A DNA stretch of 64,000 nt from Pyxidicoccus trucidator (GTDB lineage Bacteria; Myxococcota; Myxococcia; Myxococcales; Myxococcaceae): contig NZ_JAAIXZ010000001.1 in NCBI RefSeq assembly GCF_010894435.1, forward strand, positions 1,394,322 through 1,458,321, given 5' to 3'. The translations under genes were made by a program, and so were the position numbers. Positions 8,193 to 17,684 of the stretch are shown here, piece by piece (position 1 is the stretch's first letter; each line of letters starts with the position of its first letter). The notes beneath the pieces were generated by a model. It was not told the DNA's origin and made no database searches. It saw only the letters and a program-made list of their open reading frames with translations.

Positions 8193-9383
8193 ATGAACGG
8201 GAGCGACTGGGGCGAGCTGGAGCGCTCGCTGGTGACGTCGTGGAACCTGGACACGCTCGCGGTCTACGCGGACCACCTCCAGCAACGCGGGGACCCTCGG
8301 GGAGAGCTCATCGCCCTCGACCTGCGCCCCTCGCCCGAGGACAAGGCCTGGAGGACGCAGCGTCAGGCGCTCCTCGTGGCCTGGCTCGGTGAGGAGCTCG
8401 CCGCCCGCGCGGGGCACCTCGTCCAGCACGGGTTCATCCACGCGCTTCGCGATGACCGCTTCCATCCCCCGGGCCTGCTCGACGGTCCGCTGGGAGCCTT
8501 CGTCCGGGGTTACACCCTCCGAGGGGACGGGCAGGACGTGGCGCGCCTCGCGAGCCGCCCGCGGCCCTGGCTCACGTCATTGACCCTGGTGAACCAGGGC
8601 GACGCCCCCGTCAGCGCCGCGGTGCGGGACGCGCTCATCGGTGCGGCCCCGCACCTTCAAGAGCTCCAGCTCCTGGGACGCCCCGCGTTCGACGCGTTCA
8701 TGCACCCCGCCGTCAACGTGCGCGTCCTCCATCCCTCTCATGAAGCCCACGGGCCCTTCGTGCTGCGGACAGAGGTGGACCTCGCGCTGGACGCGGTGGA
8801 CGAGACGCCCGACCTCGGCCAGCTCCAGGCGCTGTATGGCGAGCTGTTCACCGACGGGGACTCGCTGCCGGCGCTGTTGCTGCGCCTGCGCGCGGCGGGG
8901 CTCGTCACCCTGGACGGCCCCATCGCCCGGCTGACGACGGCGGGGCGCGTCCTGCGAAACAAGGAGCCCCATCGCCCGCGCCGCGCGCGCGCCGTGGAGG
9001 TGGACTCCCCCAAATGGATTCTCTGGGCGGAGACAATCCCGGAGCGGACACCGTACCTGGTGGGAATCCTGAGCCACCAGACCCGGCTCATCGACCAATG
9101 CCTCGCCCTCGCTCCGCTCAACGCGGACGTCCAGGAGACGTTGGTGGCCTGGCGCCACTTCCTGACCCGGTTGCTGGTCTCCGACGACGCGGAGCGCCTG
9201 GGGCTCAATGACGAGGCCCCCCTCGCTGGCGCCGTGGAGACGCTGCTGGAGCTGTGGGACTTGCTGGGCCGGGACCTGCTCACGGAGGACACGGACCCCT
9301 CGCAGCTCAGGAACCTGGACGAGGCACTCGGACCGTCCTCCGCCCCCAGGGCCCTCCTCTTCCATCTCGTGTGGGGCATGTGA
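8193..9383 (+). CDS. TIGR02996 repeat-companion domain protein, unknown function
   Basis: 396 residues from ATG 8193. The first 60 residues carry the TIGR02996 motif (WNLDTLAVYADHLQQRGDPRGELIAL), a domain found almost only in myxobacteria and planctomycetes, usually in front of leucine-rich-like repeats. The next segment (PWLTSLTLVNQGDAPVS ... APHLQELQLLG) looks like degenerate LRR strands. The C-terminal half is helical (about 280-396) and unrecognised. No signal peptide, so probably cytoplasmic. It is divergent from the M28 peptidase gene with a 142-bp gap and is followed after 69 bp by another unknown gene on the same strand. Confidence 0.82.
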   Translation: MNGSDWGELERSLVTSWNLDTLAVYADHLQQRGDPRGELIALDLRPSPEDKAWRTQRQALLVAWLGEELAARAGHLVQHGFIHALRDDRFHPPGLLDGPLGAFVRGYTLRGDGQDVARLASRPRPWLTSLTLVNQGDAPVSAAVRDALIGAAPHLQELQLLGRPAFDAFMHPAVNVRVLHPSHEAHGPFVLRTEVDLALDAVDETPDLGQLQALYGELFTDGDSLPALLLRLRAAGLVTLDGPIARLTTAGRVLRNKEPHRPRRARAVEVDSPKWILWAETIPERTPYLVGILSHQTRLIDQCLALAPLNADVQETLVAWRHFLTRLLVSDDAERLGLNDEAPLAGAVETLLELWDLLGRDLLTEDTDPSQLRNLDEALGPSSAPRALLFHLVWGM

Positions 9384-9452
9384 GCCACTCGGGTTGTCGG
9401 CGCACGGCTCGCTGGACGAGACTGCCGGCCGCCAACACCCCGGGAGGCCAGG

Positions 9453-10571
9453 ATGGGAATCGCCGAGCGCAAGGCCGCGAAGCAGTTCGAGGAGACGCAC
9501 TACCCGAAGCTGAAGAAGGACATCGACGACGCGGCCCGCTTCACGGTGCAGGTGGAGGTGGACTGGACCAGCCTCGCGGTGGAGGGCTACGAGCACCTCT
9601 ATGCGGAGGCGTGGCCGAAGGTCTACTTCGAGCCGCTCATCGCCGCGCTCCGCACCCTCGGCCAGGACGAGCTGGGCCGTGAGTCGCTCCAGGGCTCGCT
9701 CAAGCGCGTCATCATCCGCAACACCACCGGCACCTCCTCCGCGTCCAGCGTGGCCACCTTCCAGGACGGCGTGCTCATGCTGGACCACGAGCCCGTCACC
9801 AACGTGGACGAGGTGAAGGAGCGGCAGGAGGCCATCCAGAAGGCGCTGGAGGCCGCGCCCGAGACGCCCAACGTCTACACGGCGAAGGACCCGCTCCAGG
9901 CCTTCCTCGACTGGGAAGCGAAGGGCGTGGACGCGACGCTGTACGCGGTGCTCCGCATCGCCGGGCGCCAGCAGGCCGGCATCCCCCTGGTGCTGCCGCG
10001 CATCACCCTCTCCCTGCGCAGCGGGCGCGTCGTGTCCGGCTACGTGCGGGAGATGCTGGAGGACCGCCGCGAGGGCCGCGCCGTGCTCCTCTACTCCCCC
10101 AGCGAGAGCGGCCTGCCCTATGACGAGGCCACCCTCGTCCCCGTGGGCGTCATCGAGACGCTGTCCATCCTCGACATGCCCGCCTTCGGCGCGCTGAAGC
10201 GCGACGCGGTGGCCGTCCCCTCGCTGCTCCAGCTCCGCCGCCAGCTCGCCACCGTGGAGGCCCGCGTGCGCGCCGCCACGGAGACGTCGCTCGTCCTGGG
10301 CCTGGCCCCCGGCGTCAACGCCACCAGCGCGGAGGAACTGCGCGCGCTCGGCTTCCTGGCGGAGCGCGCCCGCGAGGCGCTGGAGGCGCTGGTGAAGGAC
10401 GAGCTCGGCCGCGCGGCCCTACGCGAGAAGGTGAAGCGCATCCACCTGCGCACGGACAAGCACGCCGCCGTGGCACTCACCGACGGGACGCTGGAGCTGG
10501 TGACGGGCCGCCGCCCCGTGGACTGGTACACCCGCCAGGAGCTGGAGAACGCGGTGCAGTCCGCGCTGTAG
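9453..10571 (+). CDS. Protein of unknown function (372 aa)
   Basis: No family recognised. Start at ATG 9453 is supported by GGGAGG 5 nt upstream. The protein is charged and soluble, without signal peptide or membrane helix. The N-terminal third (KKDIDDAARFTVQVEVDWTSLA) and the C-terminal end (KRIHLRTDKHAAVALTDGTLELVTG) share a strand-turn-strand flavour; residues 70-110 (LKRVIIRN ... VATFQDGVLMLDH) look like a weaker version of the same unit, so the protein may contain two related modules of a VIIRN/GVLMLDHE type flanking a helical centre. It could be cotranscribed with the preceding TIGR02996 gene. A strong hairpin follows its stop. Confidence 0.8.
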   Translation: MGIAERKAAKQFEETHYPKLKKDIDDAARFTVQVEVDWTSLAVEGYEHLYAEAWPKVYFEPLIAALRTLGQDELGRESLQGSLKRVIIRNTTGTSSASSVATFQDGVLMLDHEPVTNVDEVKERQEAIQKALEAAPETPNVYTAKDPLQAFLDWEAKGVDATLYAVLRIAGRQQAGIPLVLPRITLSLRSGRVVSGYVREMLEDRREGRAVLLYSPSESGLPYDEATLVPVGVIETLSILDMPAFGALKRDAVAVPSLLQLRRQLATVEARVRAATETSLVLGLAPGVNATSAEELRALGFLAERAREALEALVKDELGRAALREKVKRIHLRTDKHAAVALTDGTLELVTGRRPVDWYTRQELENAVQSAL

Positions 10572-10612
10572 GTCCAGCTCGCCCGGCCTGGGGCAACCCT
10601 GCCCCGGGGTGT

Positions 10613-10637
10613 GGCTCCGCTCTCCGCCAGCGGAGCC
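10613..10637 (+). terminator. Hairpin terminator after the 372-aa unknown gene
   Basis: Perfect 9-bp stem GGCTCCGCT / AGCGGAGCC with a 7-nt loop, 42 bp past the stop at 10571. There is no following U-tract, common in very GC-rich genomes. A smaller GGGGCA-ACCC-TGCCCC stem lies just upstream. Confidence 0.55.
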
Positions 10638-10819
10638 CGCCTCTCCATGAGGTCCGAACGCACTCATGCCACCCGACGAGCAAGGGGCCAGGCAACCGGC
10701 AGGCGCGCATTGCCTGGAATGGGAAAATGGGCCGGAACTCCTCGCAGGTCGTGGAAATCCCCTATGCTCCCCCAGGTTGCCCCGAGAGATGCGCCGGGCA
10801 TCCTTCCGGAGAAGGCCGC

Positions 10820-11203
10820 ATGAGGCACGCCGTGAGCACGAATGACTCCCCGTCGGACCGCCGCCGTTTCCCCCGGCTCGCGGCGCCGCTGTACGCGCGC
10901 CCGGCCCGACTGAGGCGCGTGGACTACACGCAGCAGCAGGTGCTTGACGCCAGCCTCGGCGGCATCCGCATCTACTCGGATGACGAGCACAAGCAGAACA
11001 GCCCGCTGGAGCTGGACCTGTTCCTCAAGGACGGCACGTCCCTGCGGTGCGACGCGCGCGTGGCGTGGACGAAGGCGCTGCCCAAGGGCGCGGCCGCTCG
11101 CTACGAGGTAGGGCTCGCCTTCACCGACGTGTCCCCCGACGCCCTGGAGAAGCTCAAGACGGTGCTCGCTCCCGAAGAAGAGGGCGACTCGGACTTGCCG
11201 TAG
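10820..11203 (+). CDS. PilZ domain protein, putative cyclic-di-GMP receptor
   Basis: 127 residues forming essentially a single PilZ domain. Both c-di-GMP binding motifs are there: DRRRFPRL (RxxxR) near residue 13 and DASLGGIRIYS (D/NxSxxG) near residue 43. The beta barrel continues through LRCDARVAWTKAL and YEVGLAFTDVS. ATG 10820 is preceded by GGAGAAGG with 4-nt spacing, so it is preferred to an upstream ATG at 10727. Stand-alone PilZ proteins are abundant in myxobacteria and couple c-di-GMP levels to motility, polysaccharide or development; the partner here is unknown. Convergent with catalase, 20 bp apart. Confidence 0.93.
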   Translation: MRHAVSTNDSPSDRRRFPRLAAPLYARPARLRRVDYTQQQVLDASLGGIRIYSDDEHKQNSPLELDLFLKDGTSLRCDARVAWTKALPKGAAARYEVGLAFTDVSPDALEKLKTVLAPEEEGDSDLP

Positions 11204-11223
11204 CCGCCCCCTCGGTCCGCTGA

Positions 11224-12714
11224 CTAGCGCCCCAGTCCCTGCGCGACGCGCTTGCCGTACTCGGCGTCGCACTGGGTGAGGTGGTTCACCATCCGGTCCT
11301 GGATGTCGCGGTCGCACTGACTCAGCGCGCCCACCAGGTTCTTGATGAGCTCGTCCCGTTCCCAGTCCTGGAAGGCGCGGTAGCGCGCCCCGGCCTGGCC
11401 GTAGTTGTTGGTGCGGCTGAGCTCCTTGCGCACCACCTCGCCGGACACCTTGGGGTGGTGCCCCGGGTACTCGCGAGCCGCCTCGCGCGGCGCCGATTGC
11501 TTGCTGGGCTCGTAGTTGACGTGCGGACTCTGGTCCTGCTCCGTGTGCTGGTTCTCGAACGCCATCTGCCCGTCGCGCTGGTTCGTCGCCACCTTCACGC
11601 GTGGCCGGTTGATGGGCAGCTGGAGGTAGTTGGGGCCCACGCGGTAGCGCTGGGTGTCCGAGTACGAGAACGTGCGGCCCTGCAGCAGCTTGTCGTCGGA
11701 GAAGTCCATGCCGTCGACCAGCACGCCGGTGCCGAAGGCCACCTGCTCCACCTCCGCGAAGTAGTTGGTGGGGTTCTTGTCCAGGACGATGCGGCCCACC
11801 GGGCGGAGGGGGAACTGCTCGGGCGGCCAGACCTTCGTCGCGTCGAGCGGGTCGAAGTCCAGCTCCGGGTGCTCGCCGTCCTCCATGATTTGCACCTGCA
11901 ACTCCCACTCGGGGAAGTCCCCGCGGGCGATGGCGTCGAACAAGTCCCCCGTGGCGTGGTTGAAGTCCTTGGCCTGGATGGCCTGGGCCTGCTCCTGGGT
12001 GAGGTTGCGCTCTCCGCCCTTGGGGAGGAAGTGGTACTTCACCAGCACCGCCTCGCCCTTGTCGTTGACCCACTTGTACGCGTGGACACCGGAGCCGCGC
12101 ATCTCGCGATAGCTGGCAGGGATGCCCCACGGGCTGAAGAGCCACGTAATCATGTGCATCGCCGACGGCGAGAGGCTGATGAAGTCGAAGATGCGGCGCG
12201 GGTCCTGCCGGTTCGTCACCGGGTCCGGCTTGAAGGCATGCACCACGTCCGGGAACTTCATCGCGTCGCGGATGAAGAAGACCTGGAGGTTGTTGCCCAC
12301 CAAATCCCAGTTGCCGTCCTCTGTGTAGAACTTGAGCGCGAAGCCGCGCGGGTCTCTGAGCGTCTCCGGCGAATGGCCGCCGTGGATGACGGAGGAGAAG
12401 CGGGCGAACATGGGCGTGCGCGCGCCCTTCTTCTGGAAGAGCTTCGCGCGCGTGTACCGGCTCACCGGCTCGTTGCCCACGGCGCCATACGCCTCGAACC
12501 AGCCATGGGCGCCCGCGCCGCGCGCGTGCACCACGCGCTCCGGAATCCGCTCGCGGTCGAAGTGGCTGATCTTCTCGAGGAAGTGGTAGTTCTCCAGCAC
12601 CGTCGGGCCGCGGTCTCCCACGGTGCGGTTGTTGGTGTTGTCGTAGACAGGGTGGCCCTGCCGGGTGGTGAGGGTGGGGCCCTTACCCGGCTTACCGTCG
12701 CTCGACTGGCTCAT
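11224..12714 (-). CDS. katA: Monofunctional haem catalase (clade 3, small subunit)
   Basis: 496 residues, right for small-subunit catalases. It would disproportionate hydrogen peroxide to water and oxygen in the cytoplasm. The distal catalytic His is His63 in [12 protein letters not shown]; the distal Asn motif is [13 protein letters not shown] (about 138-150); the proximal haem-ligand Tyr lies in [15 protein letters not shown]. The N-terminal [22 protein letters not shown] is the usual entry arm. It is divergent from oxyR with only 29 bp between start codons, which makes OxyR control very likely. The gene symbol follows the common name for this clade. Confidence 0.97.
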   Translation of the reverse strand: MSQSSDGKPGKGPTLTTRQGHPVYDNTNNRTVGDRGPTVLENYHFLEKISHFDRERIPERVVHARGAGAHGWFEAYGAVGNEPVSRYTRAKLFQKKGARTPMFARFSSVIHGGHSPETLRDPRGFALKFYTEDGNWDLVGNNLQVFFIRDAMKFPDVVHAFKPDPVTNRQDPRRIFDFISLSPSAMHMITWLFSPWGIPASYREMRGSGVHAYKWVNDKGEAVLVKYHFLPKGGERNLTQEQAQAIQAKDFNHATGDLFDAIARGDFPEWELQVQIMEDGEHPELDFDPLDATKVWPPEQFPLRPVGRIVLDKNPTNYFAEVEQVAFGTGVLVDGMDFSDDKLLQGRTFSYSDTQRYRVGPNYLQLPINRPRVKVATNQRDGQMAFENQHTEQDQSPHVNYEPSKQSAPREAAREYPGHHPKVSGEVVRKELSRTNNYGQAGARYRAFQDWERDELIKNLVGALSQCDRDIQDRMVNHLTQCDAEYGKRVAQGLGR

Positions 12715-12743
12715 GACGCTCCTGGAATTCGTACGTTCTGCCT

Positions 12744-13655
12744 ATGAACCTCGCCCCCCACCCCTTCACCCTCCGACAGCTCCAGTACGTGGTCGCGGTG
12801 GCGGATGCGCTGAGCTTCCGGAAGGCGGCGGAACAGTGCCATGTGTCCCAGCCCTCGCTGAGCGCACAGATTGCGCAGCTCGAGGGAGTTTTGGGCGTTC
12901 AACTCTTCGAGCGGGACAGGCGGCGCGTTCTGTTGACCCACGTGGGGACGGAAGTGGTCCAGCGTGCGAGACGGTTGCTGGTGGAAGTGGACGCGCTGGC
13001 CGAGGCGGCTCTGCGGGCGGGCGACCCGCTCAGCGGCACCCTGCGGCTGGGCGTCATCCCCACGGTGTCGCCCTACCTGCTGCCCGCGGTGACGCCCGCG
13101 CTCCGCAAGCACTTCCCCCGGCTCACCGTGCGCTGGCTGGAGGACAAGACGGAGGCGCTGACCCGGGAGCTGGAGCGGGGCGGACTGGACGCCGCGCTCG
13201 TCGCCCTGGAGGCCGACCTGGGTGACGTCGAGTCGGAGGTGCTGGCGGACGACCCGTTCTTCCTGGTGACGCCGAAGGACCACCCGCTCGGGCTGAAGAA
13301 GGGCGACGCCCTGCCCTCGGAGCTGCGCGGACAGGACGTGCTGCTGCTGGACGAGGGGCACTGCTTCCGGGAGCAGGCGCTCTCGCTGTGCTCCAAGGCC
13401 CGCGCGCACGAGCTGGAGTTCCGCGCGACGAGCCTTCCCACCCTCACGCAGATGATTGCCTCGGGCGCTGGCGTCACCCTGCTGCCCGCGCTCGCCGTCG
13501 CCACCGAGGTGAAGCGCTCCGAGCTGCGGGTGCGCCCCTTCGCGAACCCGGCGCCCAAGCGCACGCTCGCCCTCATCTGGAGGAAGCGCTCGCCCTTCAG
13601 CGGCGCGCTCCAGCAGGTGGCCGGCGCCATGCGGGACGCCTGGCCCCGGAAGTAG
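12744..13655 (+). CDS. oxyR: OxyR, hydrogen-peroxide-sensing LysR-family regulator
   Basis: 303 residues. The LysR helix-turn-helix is at 10-60 (FRKAAEQCHVSQPSLSAQIAQLE). The redox pair that defines OxyR is preserved: EGHCFREQALSLC places Cys207 and Cys216 nine residues apart, as in Escherichia coli Cys199/Cys208. Other hallmarks are GVIPTVSPYLLP and FRATSLPTLTQMIASGAG. In the oxidised state it should form the intramolecular disulfide and activate peroxide defence genes. The divergent katA start is 29 bp away, so the regulatory site must extend into one of the two coding regions or leaders. Confidence 0.96.
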   Translation: MNLAPHPFTLRQLQYVVAVADALSFRKAAEQCHVSQPSLSAQIAQLEGVLGVQLFERDRRRVLLTHVGTEVVQRARRLLVEVDALAEAALRAGDPLSGTLRLGVIPTVSPYLLPAVTPALRKHFPRLTVRWLEDKTEALTRELERGGLDAALVALEADLGDVESEVLADDPFFLVTPKDHPLGLKKGDALPSELRGQDVLLLDEGHCFREQALSLCSKARAHELEFRATSLPTLTQMIASGAGVTLLPALAVATEVKRSELRVRPFANPAPKRTLALIWRKRSPFSGALQQVAGAMRDAWPRK

Positions 13656-13677
13656 CGCGACGCGCCCCGGGCGTGGC

Positions 13678-14571
13678 TCAGCCCAGCAGGCGGTTGAGGC
13701 TGAGGTCCAGCCGGCTGCGCACCAGGCCCAGGAGGCTCTCCAGCTCCGGGGCCTCCATCCGCATCCGCGCGGCCAGCTCCGTGCGGGTGAGCTTCAGCAG
13801 GCGCTCCCGGGCGTGCGCCACCTGGCGCTGCATGCCGGAGCGCGACTCGCCATACAGCGCGGCGAGCTTGTCCATGGTGAAGCCGTGGAGGTGGTGCAGC
13901 CGCAGCAGCGCGCGCTCCCGCTCAGGCAGCGAGGCCAGCACCTTGCGCAGCACGTCGACGAGCAGCTCGCGCGAGTCCTTGCGCACCAGCTCGTGCTCCG
14001 GGTCCCCGGTGGACAGCATCCGCGCGAGCGCCTCGGGCGGCTCGTCGAAGAGCTCCTGGCGCCCGTCCCGGTTCGCCAGCTCACCGGCGATGCGCGCGGC
14101 GGTGATGCGCACCCAGGCCAGCAGCGGGCCCCGGCCGGAGTAGTCCGCGATTTTCGGTGGCGCCTCGCCCCGCCCCATCAGCAGCCGCGCGCGCAGCACC
14201 TGGAGCACCTCGTCCACCGTGGCGCGCGGCAGCGAGCCCAGCCGCGAGGGCACCTTCTGGAGGACGTGCTGGTCGAAGGCACGCAGGGCCTGGGGGTTGC
14301 CCTCGGCGCAGGCGCAGGCGAGGTACAGGTCGGCGCCGTGGAGCTGGCGCAGCACCTCCGCCGTCGCCTCCGCGGGCAGGTGCCGGGCCAGGTGGCGGAG
14401 GAAGTCCTCGTCCGTGAGGGACACCGTGGGCCAGGCGGTCCGGGCCGCCGTGAGGTGCTGCGCCAGGAGTGCGTCCAGGCCGTCCACCGCCGCCACCTGG
14501 ACGCGCCGCTCCAGCGGCACGTACGCGCGCAGCAACGCGGACAGGGAGTCAGCTTCGGGTGTGTCACTCAT
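13678..14571 (-). CDS. Sigma-70 family RNA polymerase sigma factor, Myxococcales-type
   Basis: 297 residues, longer than a typical ECF sigma factor. Region 2 is around 80-190 (FDQHVLQKVPSRLGSLP ... GRGPLLAWVRITAARIAGELANRD) and region 4 around 210-270 (VLASLPERERALLRLHHLHGFTMDKLAALYGESRSGMQRQVAHARERLL). The combination fits the myxobacterial sigma-70 group that accompanies large Ser/Thr kinases. Its ATG at 14571 overlaps the stop of the upstream kinase by 4 bp (ATGA), so the two are translationally coupled. It ends 22 bp from the convergent oxyR stop. I infer that its activity is controlled by the coupled kinase. Confidence 0.92.
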   Translation of the reverse strand: MSDTPEADSLSALLRAYVPLERRVQVAAVDGLDALLAQHLTAARTAWPTVSLTDEDFLRHLARHLPAEATAEVLRQLHGADLYLACACAEGNPQALRAFDQHVLQKVPSRLGSLPRATVDEVLQVLRARLLMGRGEAPPKIADYSGRGPLLAWVRITAARIAGELANRDGRQELFDEPPEALARMLSTGDPEHELVRKDSRELLVDVLRKVLASLPERERALLRLHHLHGFTMDKLAALYGESRSGMQRQVAHARERLLKLTRTELAARMRMEAPELESLLGLVRSRLDLSLNRLLG

Positions 14572-17500
14572 CGCAGTCCCTCGCGTTGCCGCCAGGCCAC
14601 CACGTGCTCCAGCTCGCGCCGCGCACGGAGGCCCAGGGTCTCGAAACGTGTCTGGGCCTCGCCGGCCATGGCCGTCGCGCGGGCCCGGTCCGGAGGCTTC
14701 AGCGCCAGGAGGACCCGGGCCAGGACGAAGGTGGCGCGGCCCGTGTCCCACCGCTCGCCGGAGGAGCTGCCAAGGCGCTCCCGGGCGCGCTCGGCCAGCG
14801 GCAGGGCCTTCTCCGGCTCGCCCAGGGCGAGGTGCGCCTCCGCGAGACAGAGGACGTCCCGTCCGACGTCCATGCTGTCGGGGCCCTGCACCGACTCGTT
14901 GAGCTCCCGGCTGCGCTGGCAGAGCGCGAGCGCCTCCCGGGGTGCTCCGGCGCCGAGGGCCGCGCCGGCCAGCGGTCCGAGGGCCATGGCGGCGTTGGCG
15001 CTGTTCGGGCCGTGCTGCTTCTCCTGCAGGGCCCGCGCGCGCTCGGCGTCGCGCCGTGCCTCGGCGTAGCGGCCCAGACGGAGGTAGAGCTCCGCGCGGA
15101 AGAGCAGCGACGTGACAGCGCGCGGGGACTCGGGGCCCAGCGAGCGCTGGAGACGGTCGAGGGAGTCCTGGAAGAGGGCGAGGGCCTCGTCGATGCGCTC
15201 CGCGTCGCCGGCCAGCCGGGCCAGGGCGGCCACCGTGAGCGCCGTGTCGGGGTGGTCGGGCCCGCGGATGCGCTCGTAGATGGCGAGTGCGCGCTGCTGG
15301 TGCTTCCACGCCTCGTCCAGCAGGCCCTGGGTGCGCAGCCGGAAGGCGAGGTTCTTCAGCGGAGCGGCAAGGAAGACGTTCTCCTCGGAGCCCGCGCTTC
15401 CATGGATGGCGATGGCCCGGCGCAGGGCGGCGATGGACTCGTCGGTGCGGCCCAGGCGCTCATGGTCCAGGGCGAGGCTGTTGAGGATGCTGATGAGCTC
15501 GGGATGCTCGGCGCCCAGGAGCCGCTCCCGCAACGTGAGCGCCTGCTGGTGGAGCGCGAGGGCCTCCTCATACCGCCGCTGGCGGACCCGGACGCGGCCA
15601 AGCGTGTGGAGGAAGTCGGCGGTGTGCAGGCTCCCCGAGCCATGGACCCGGCGAACCAGCTCCAGCCCCTGCGTGACTTCTGTGTCCGCCTGGTCGTACT
15701 TCCCCTCGGTCATCAGCACCGCGCCCAGCCGATAGTGAAGGTCCGCGGTGATGTCCGGGAAGCGCTCCCGGCCCAGCCGGGCCACCGCGGCCCGGGCATG
15801 GTGGGCAATGCGCTCCGCCTCCGCCGAACGGGCCAGCTCGTCGCCCACCACCCAGAGCAGGAGGTTCCAGGCGCGCGCGTTCGTCTCGTCGTCGCGCCCG
15901 GCCTCGGCGGCCCAGATGGACTTGTAGAGGATGCCCTCCGCTTCCTTCGGCTTGCCGTACTGGGCGTGGAGGTAGCCATGGGTGAGGAGCACCTCGGCCT
16001 CCAGCGGCTTGAAGTCGAGGCCCTTCAGCTCCTCGAGGAGTGCCGACGTCAGCTGGAGGCCCTCCCCGTACCGGCTCGTCGCGCGCAGGGCCTCGGCGTC
16101 CGCCAGCTTGCGCCGCGCCGCATCCACGCGAGGCCGGAGCGCGTCTGGCGGCTGCGGGCGGGTGGAGAGCGCCGGGGCATCGCGACAGCCCTCCAGTCCC
16201 TCCAGCGACGAGGCGAGCTGCTGGGCGTTGCGCACCGTCTGCGCGTCCGCCTTGCGCAGCACGTCGGTGACGGAAGCCAGCTGCCACAGCCGCGTGTCGA
16301 GACAGGCGGACGTCTGCCAGGCGGTGCTGGTGGGCTGCCTGCTGGCGGCGAGACAGGCCTCGGTGCGCAGCGTGCGCCACTGGGAGGCATGGGCGTCCAG
16401 CATGGCGGACACCTTCTCCCAGGCGAGGGAGGCGTACGGCGCCCCCGTGGCGAGGAAGGCCGCGCGCACCTGCTCGCGCTGCGTGGGGCCCCAGGCGGCG
16501 CCGAGCTTCTCCGCCTCCTGCGCGCAGTGCGCCTCGCTCCGGTGCGCCACCGCGTAGGCCCCCGCGGCGCCCAGCAGACACGCCGTGCCGGTGAGCGCCG
16601 CCACCCGGGCCCGCAGGCGCCGGGGCGGAGGCGTCAGCGCCGCCAGCAGCGGCTCCATGGAGGGGTAGCGCGCCTCGGGCCGTGGCAGGAGCCCGCGCAG
16701 CACCGCGCGCCGCACCCAGGCGGGCACCTTCGCCTCGCGGCCCGCCGGGCGCACCCGGCCCTCCAGCGCCGCGCGGGCCATCGCCTCCAGGCTGTCACCC
16801 TCGAAGGGGCGCACGCCGTAGAGGGCCTCATGGAGGGCCACGCAGAAGCTGAACTGGTCCGACAGCGCGTCCGCCCTCCGCCCGCCCAGCAGCTCCGGGG
16901 CCATGTACGCCGGAGTGCCCAGCAACACGCCCGTCCGGGTGAGCGGACTGGCGAGAGGACTGGCGGTGGGGCTCCCGGTGGACGCGGCCACGGCGGGCCC
17001 GACTCGCGGCGCGGCGCCCTGCTCGCGGTTGAGGGGACGCGCCATGCCGAAGTCCGTCACCCGCGCGCGTCCGTCCCGGCCGACGAGCACGTTGGCGGGC
17101 TTGAAGTCACGGTGCACCAGCCCCGCCGCGTGCGCCGCCGCCAGCCCGCGTCCGGCCTCGTTGAAGACGCGCAGGACTTCTTCGAGGGAGCGCTGCTGCT
17201 TCAGCCACTCCGCCAGCGTGACGCCGTCCACCAACTCCATGGCCAGGAAGACGCAGTCGTCCTGCGAGCCCACGTCGAACACGGCGACCACGTTGGCGTG
17301 GGAGAGGCGGGCCAACGCCTGGGCCTCCTGCACCAGCCGCAGCCGCAGCTCCTCCACCTGACGCCCTTCCGGACGCAGCACCTTGAGGGCCACCTGCCGG
17401 TCCAGCCGCGGGTCATACGCCGCGTACACCACGCCCATGGCTCCGGCGCCGATGCGCTCCAGCACCACGTAGCGGGCCAGCGTGGCGCCGCGCGCGAGCG

Positions 17501-17684
17501 GCGCGGGGACCGCCGGGAAGGACGCGTCCAGCTGGGAGGAGGTGGAGTCACCGCCCGCCGCCGCCAGCGCCCGCTGACAGTCGGCACAGCCTTCGACATG
17601 CGCCAGGACGTCGCTCCGCTGCTCCTTCGGCAGCAACCCCGCCAGCAGGTCACTCAGCGTCGTCTCAGCCGGGCACATCGTCAT
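14568..17684 (-). CDS. Membrane Ser/Thr protein kinase with N-terminal anti-sigma-type zinc motif and C-terminal TPR repeats
   Basis: 1038 residues from ATG 17684. Residues 4-40 contain Cys4 and HVEGCADC (His29, Cys33, Cys36), the H-x3-C-x2-C pattern of anti-sigma zinc domains. The kinase domain (about 70-345) is complete: IGAGAMGVVYAAYD, Lys101 in VALKVL, HRDFKPANVLV (191-201), DFG (211-213) and YMAPELLGG. A transmembrane helix follows (VAALTGTACLLGAAGAYAVA). The remaining 600 residues are extracytoplasmic TPR-like repeats (for example ALTLRERLLGAEHPELISIL). It is translationally coupled to the sigma factor. Expected role: sense an envelope signal through the TPR region and control the sigma factor by phosphorylation or zinc-domain binding. 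Confidence 0.95.
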   Translation of the reverse strand: MTMCPAETTLSDLLAGLLPKEQRSDVLAHVEGCADCQRALAAAGGDSTSSQLDASFPAVPAPLARGATLARYVVLERIGAGAMGVVYAAYDPRLDRQVALKVLRPEGRQVEELRLRLVQEAQALARLSHANVVAVFDVGSQDDCVFLAMELVDGVTLAEWLKQQRSLEEVLRVFNEAGRGLAAAHAAGLVHRDFKPANVLVGRDGRARVTDFGMARPLNREQGAAPRVGPAVAASTGSPTASPLASPLTRTGVLLGTPAYMAPELLGGRRADALSDQFSFCVALHEALYGVRPFEGDSLEAMARAALEGRVRPAGREAKVPAWVRRAVLRGLLPRPEARYPSMEPLLAALTPPPRRLRARVAALTGTACLLGAAGAYAVAHRSEAHCAQEAEKLGAAWGPTQREQVRAAFLATGAPYASLAWEKVSAMLDAHASQWRTLRTEACLAASRQPTSTAWQTSACLDTRLWQLASVTDVLRKADAQTVRNAQQLASSLEGLEGCRDAPALSTRPQPPDALRPRVDAARRKLADAEALRATSRYGEGLQLTSALLEELKGLDFKPLEAEVLLTHGYLHAQYGKPKEAEGILYKSIWAAEAGRDDETNARAWNLLLWVVGDELARSAEAERIAHHARAAVARLGRERFPDITADLHYRLGAVLMTEGKYDQADTEVTQGLELVRRVHGSGSLHTADFLHTLGRVRVRQRRYEEALALHQQALTLRERLLGAEHPELISILNSLALDHERLGRTDESIAALRRAIAIHGSAGSEENVFLAAPLKNLAFRLRTQGLLDEAWKHQQRALAIYERIRGPDHPDTALTVAALARLAGDAERIDEALALFQDSLDRLQRSLGPESPRAVTSLLFRAELYLRLGRYAEARRDAERARALQEKQHGPNSANAAMALGPLAGAALGAGAPREALALCQRSRELNESVQGPDSMDVGRDVLCLAEAHLALGEPEKALPLAERARERLGSSSGERWDTGRATFVLARVLLALKPPDRARATAMAGEAQTRFETLGLRARRELEHVVAWRQREGLR

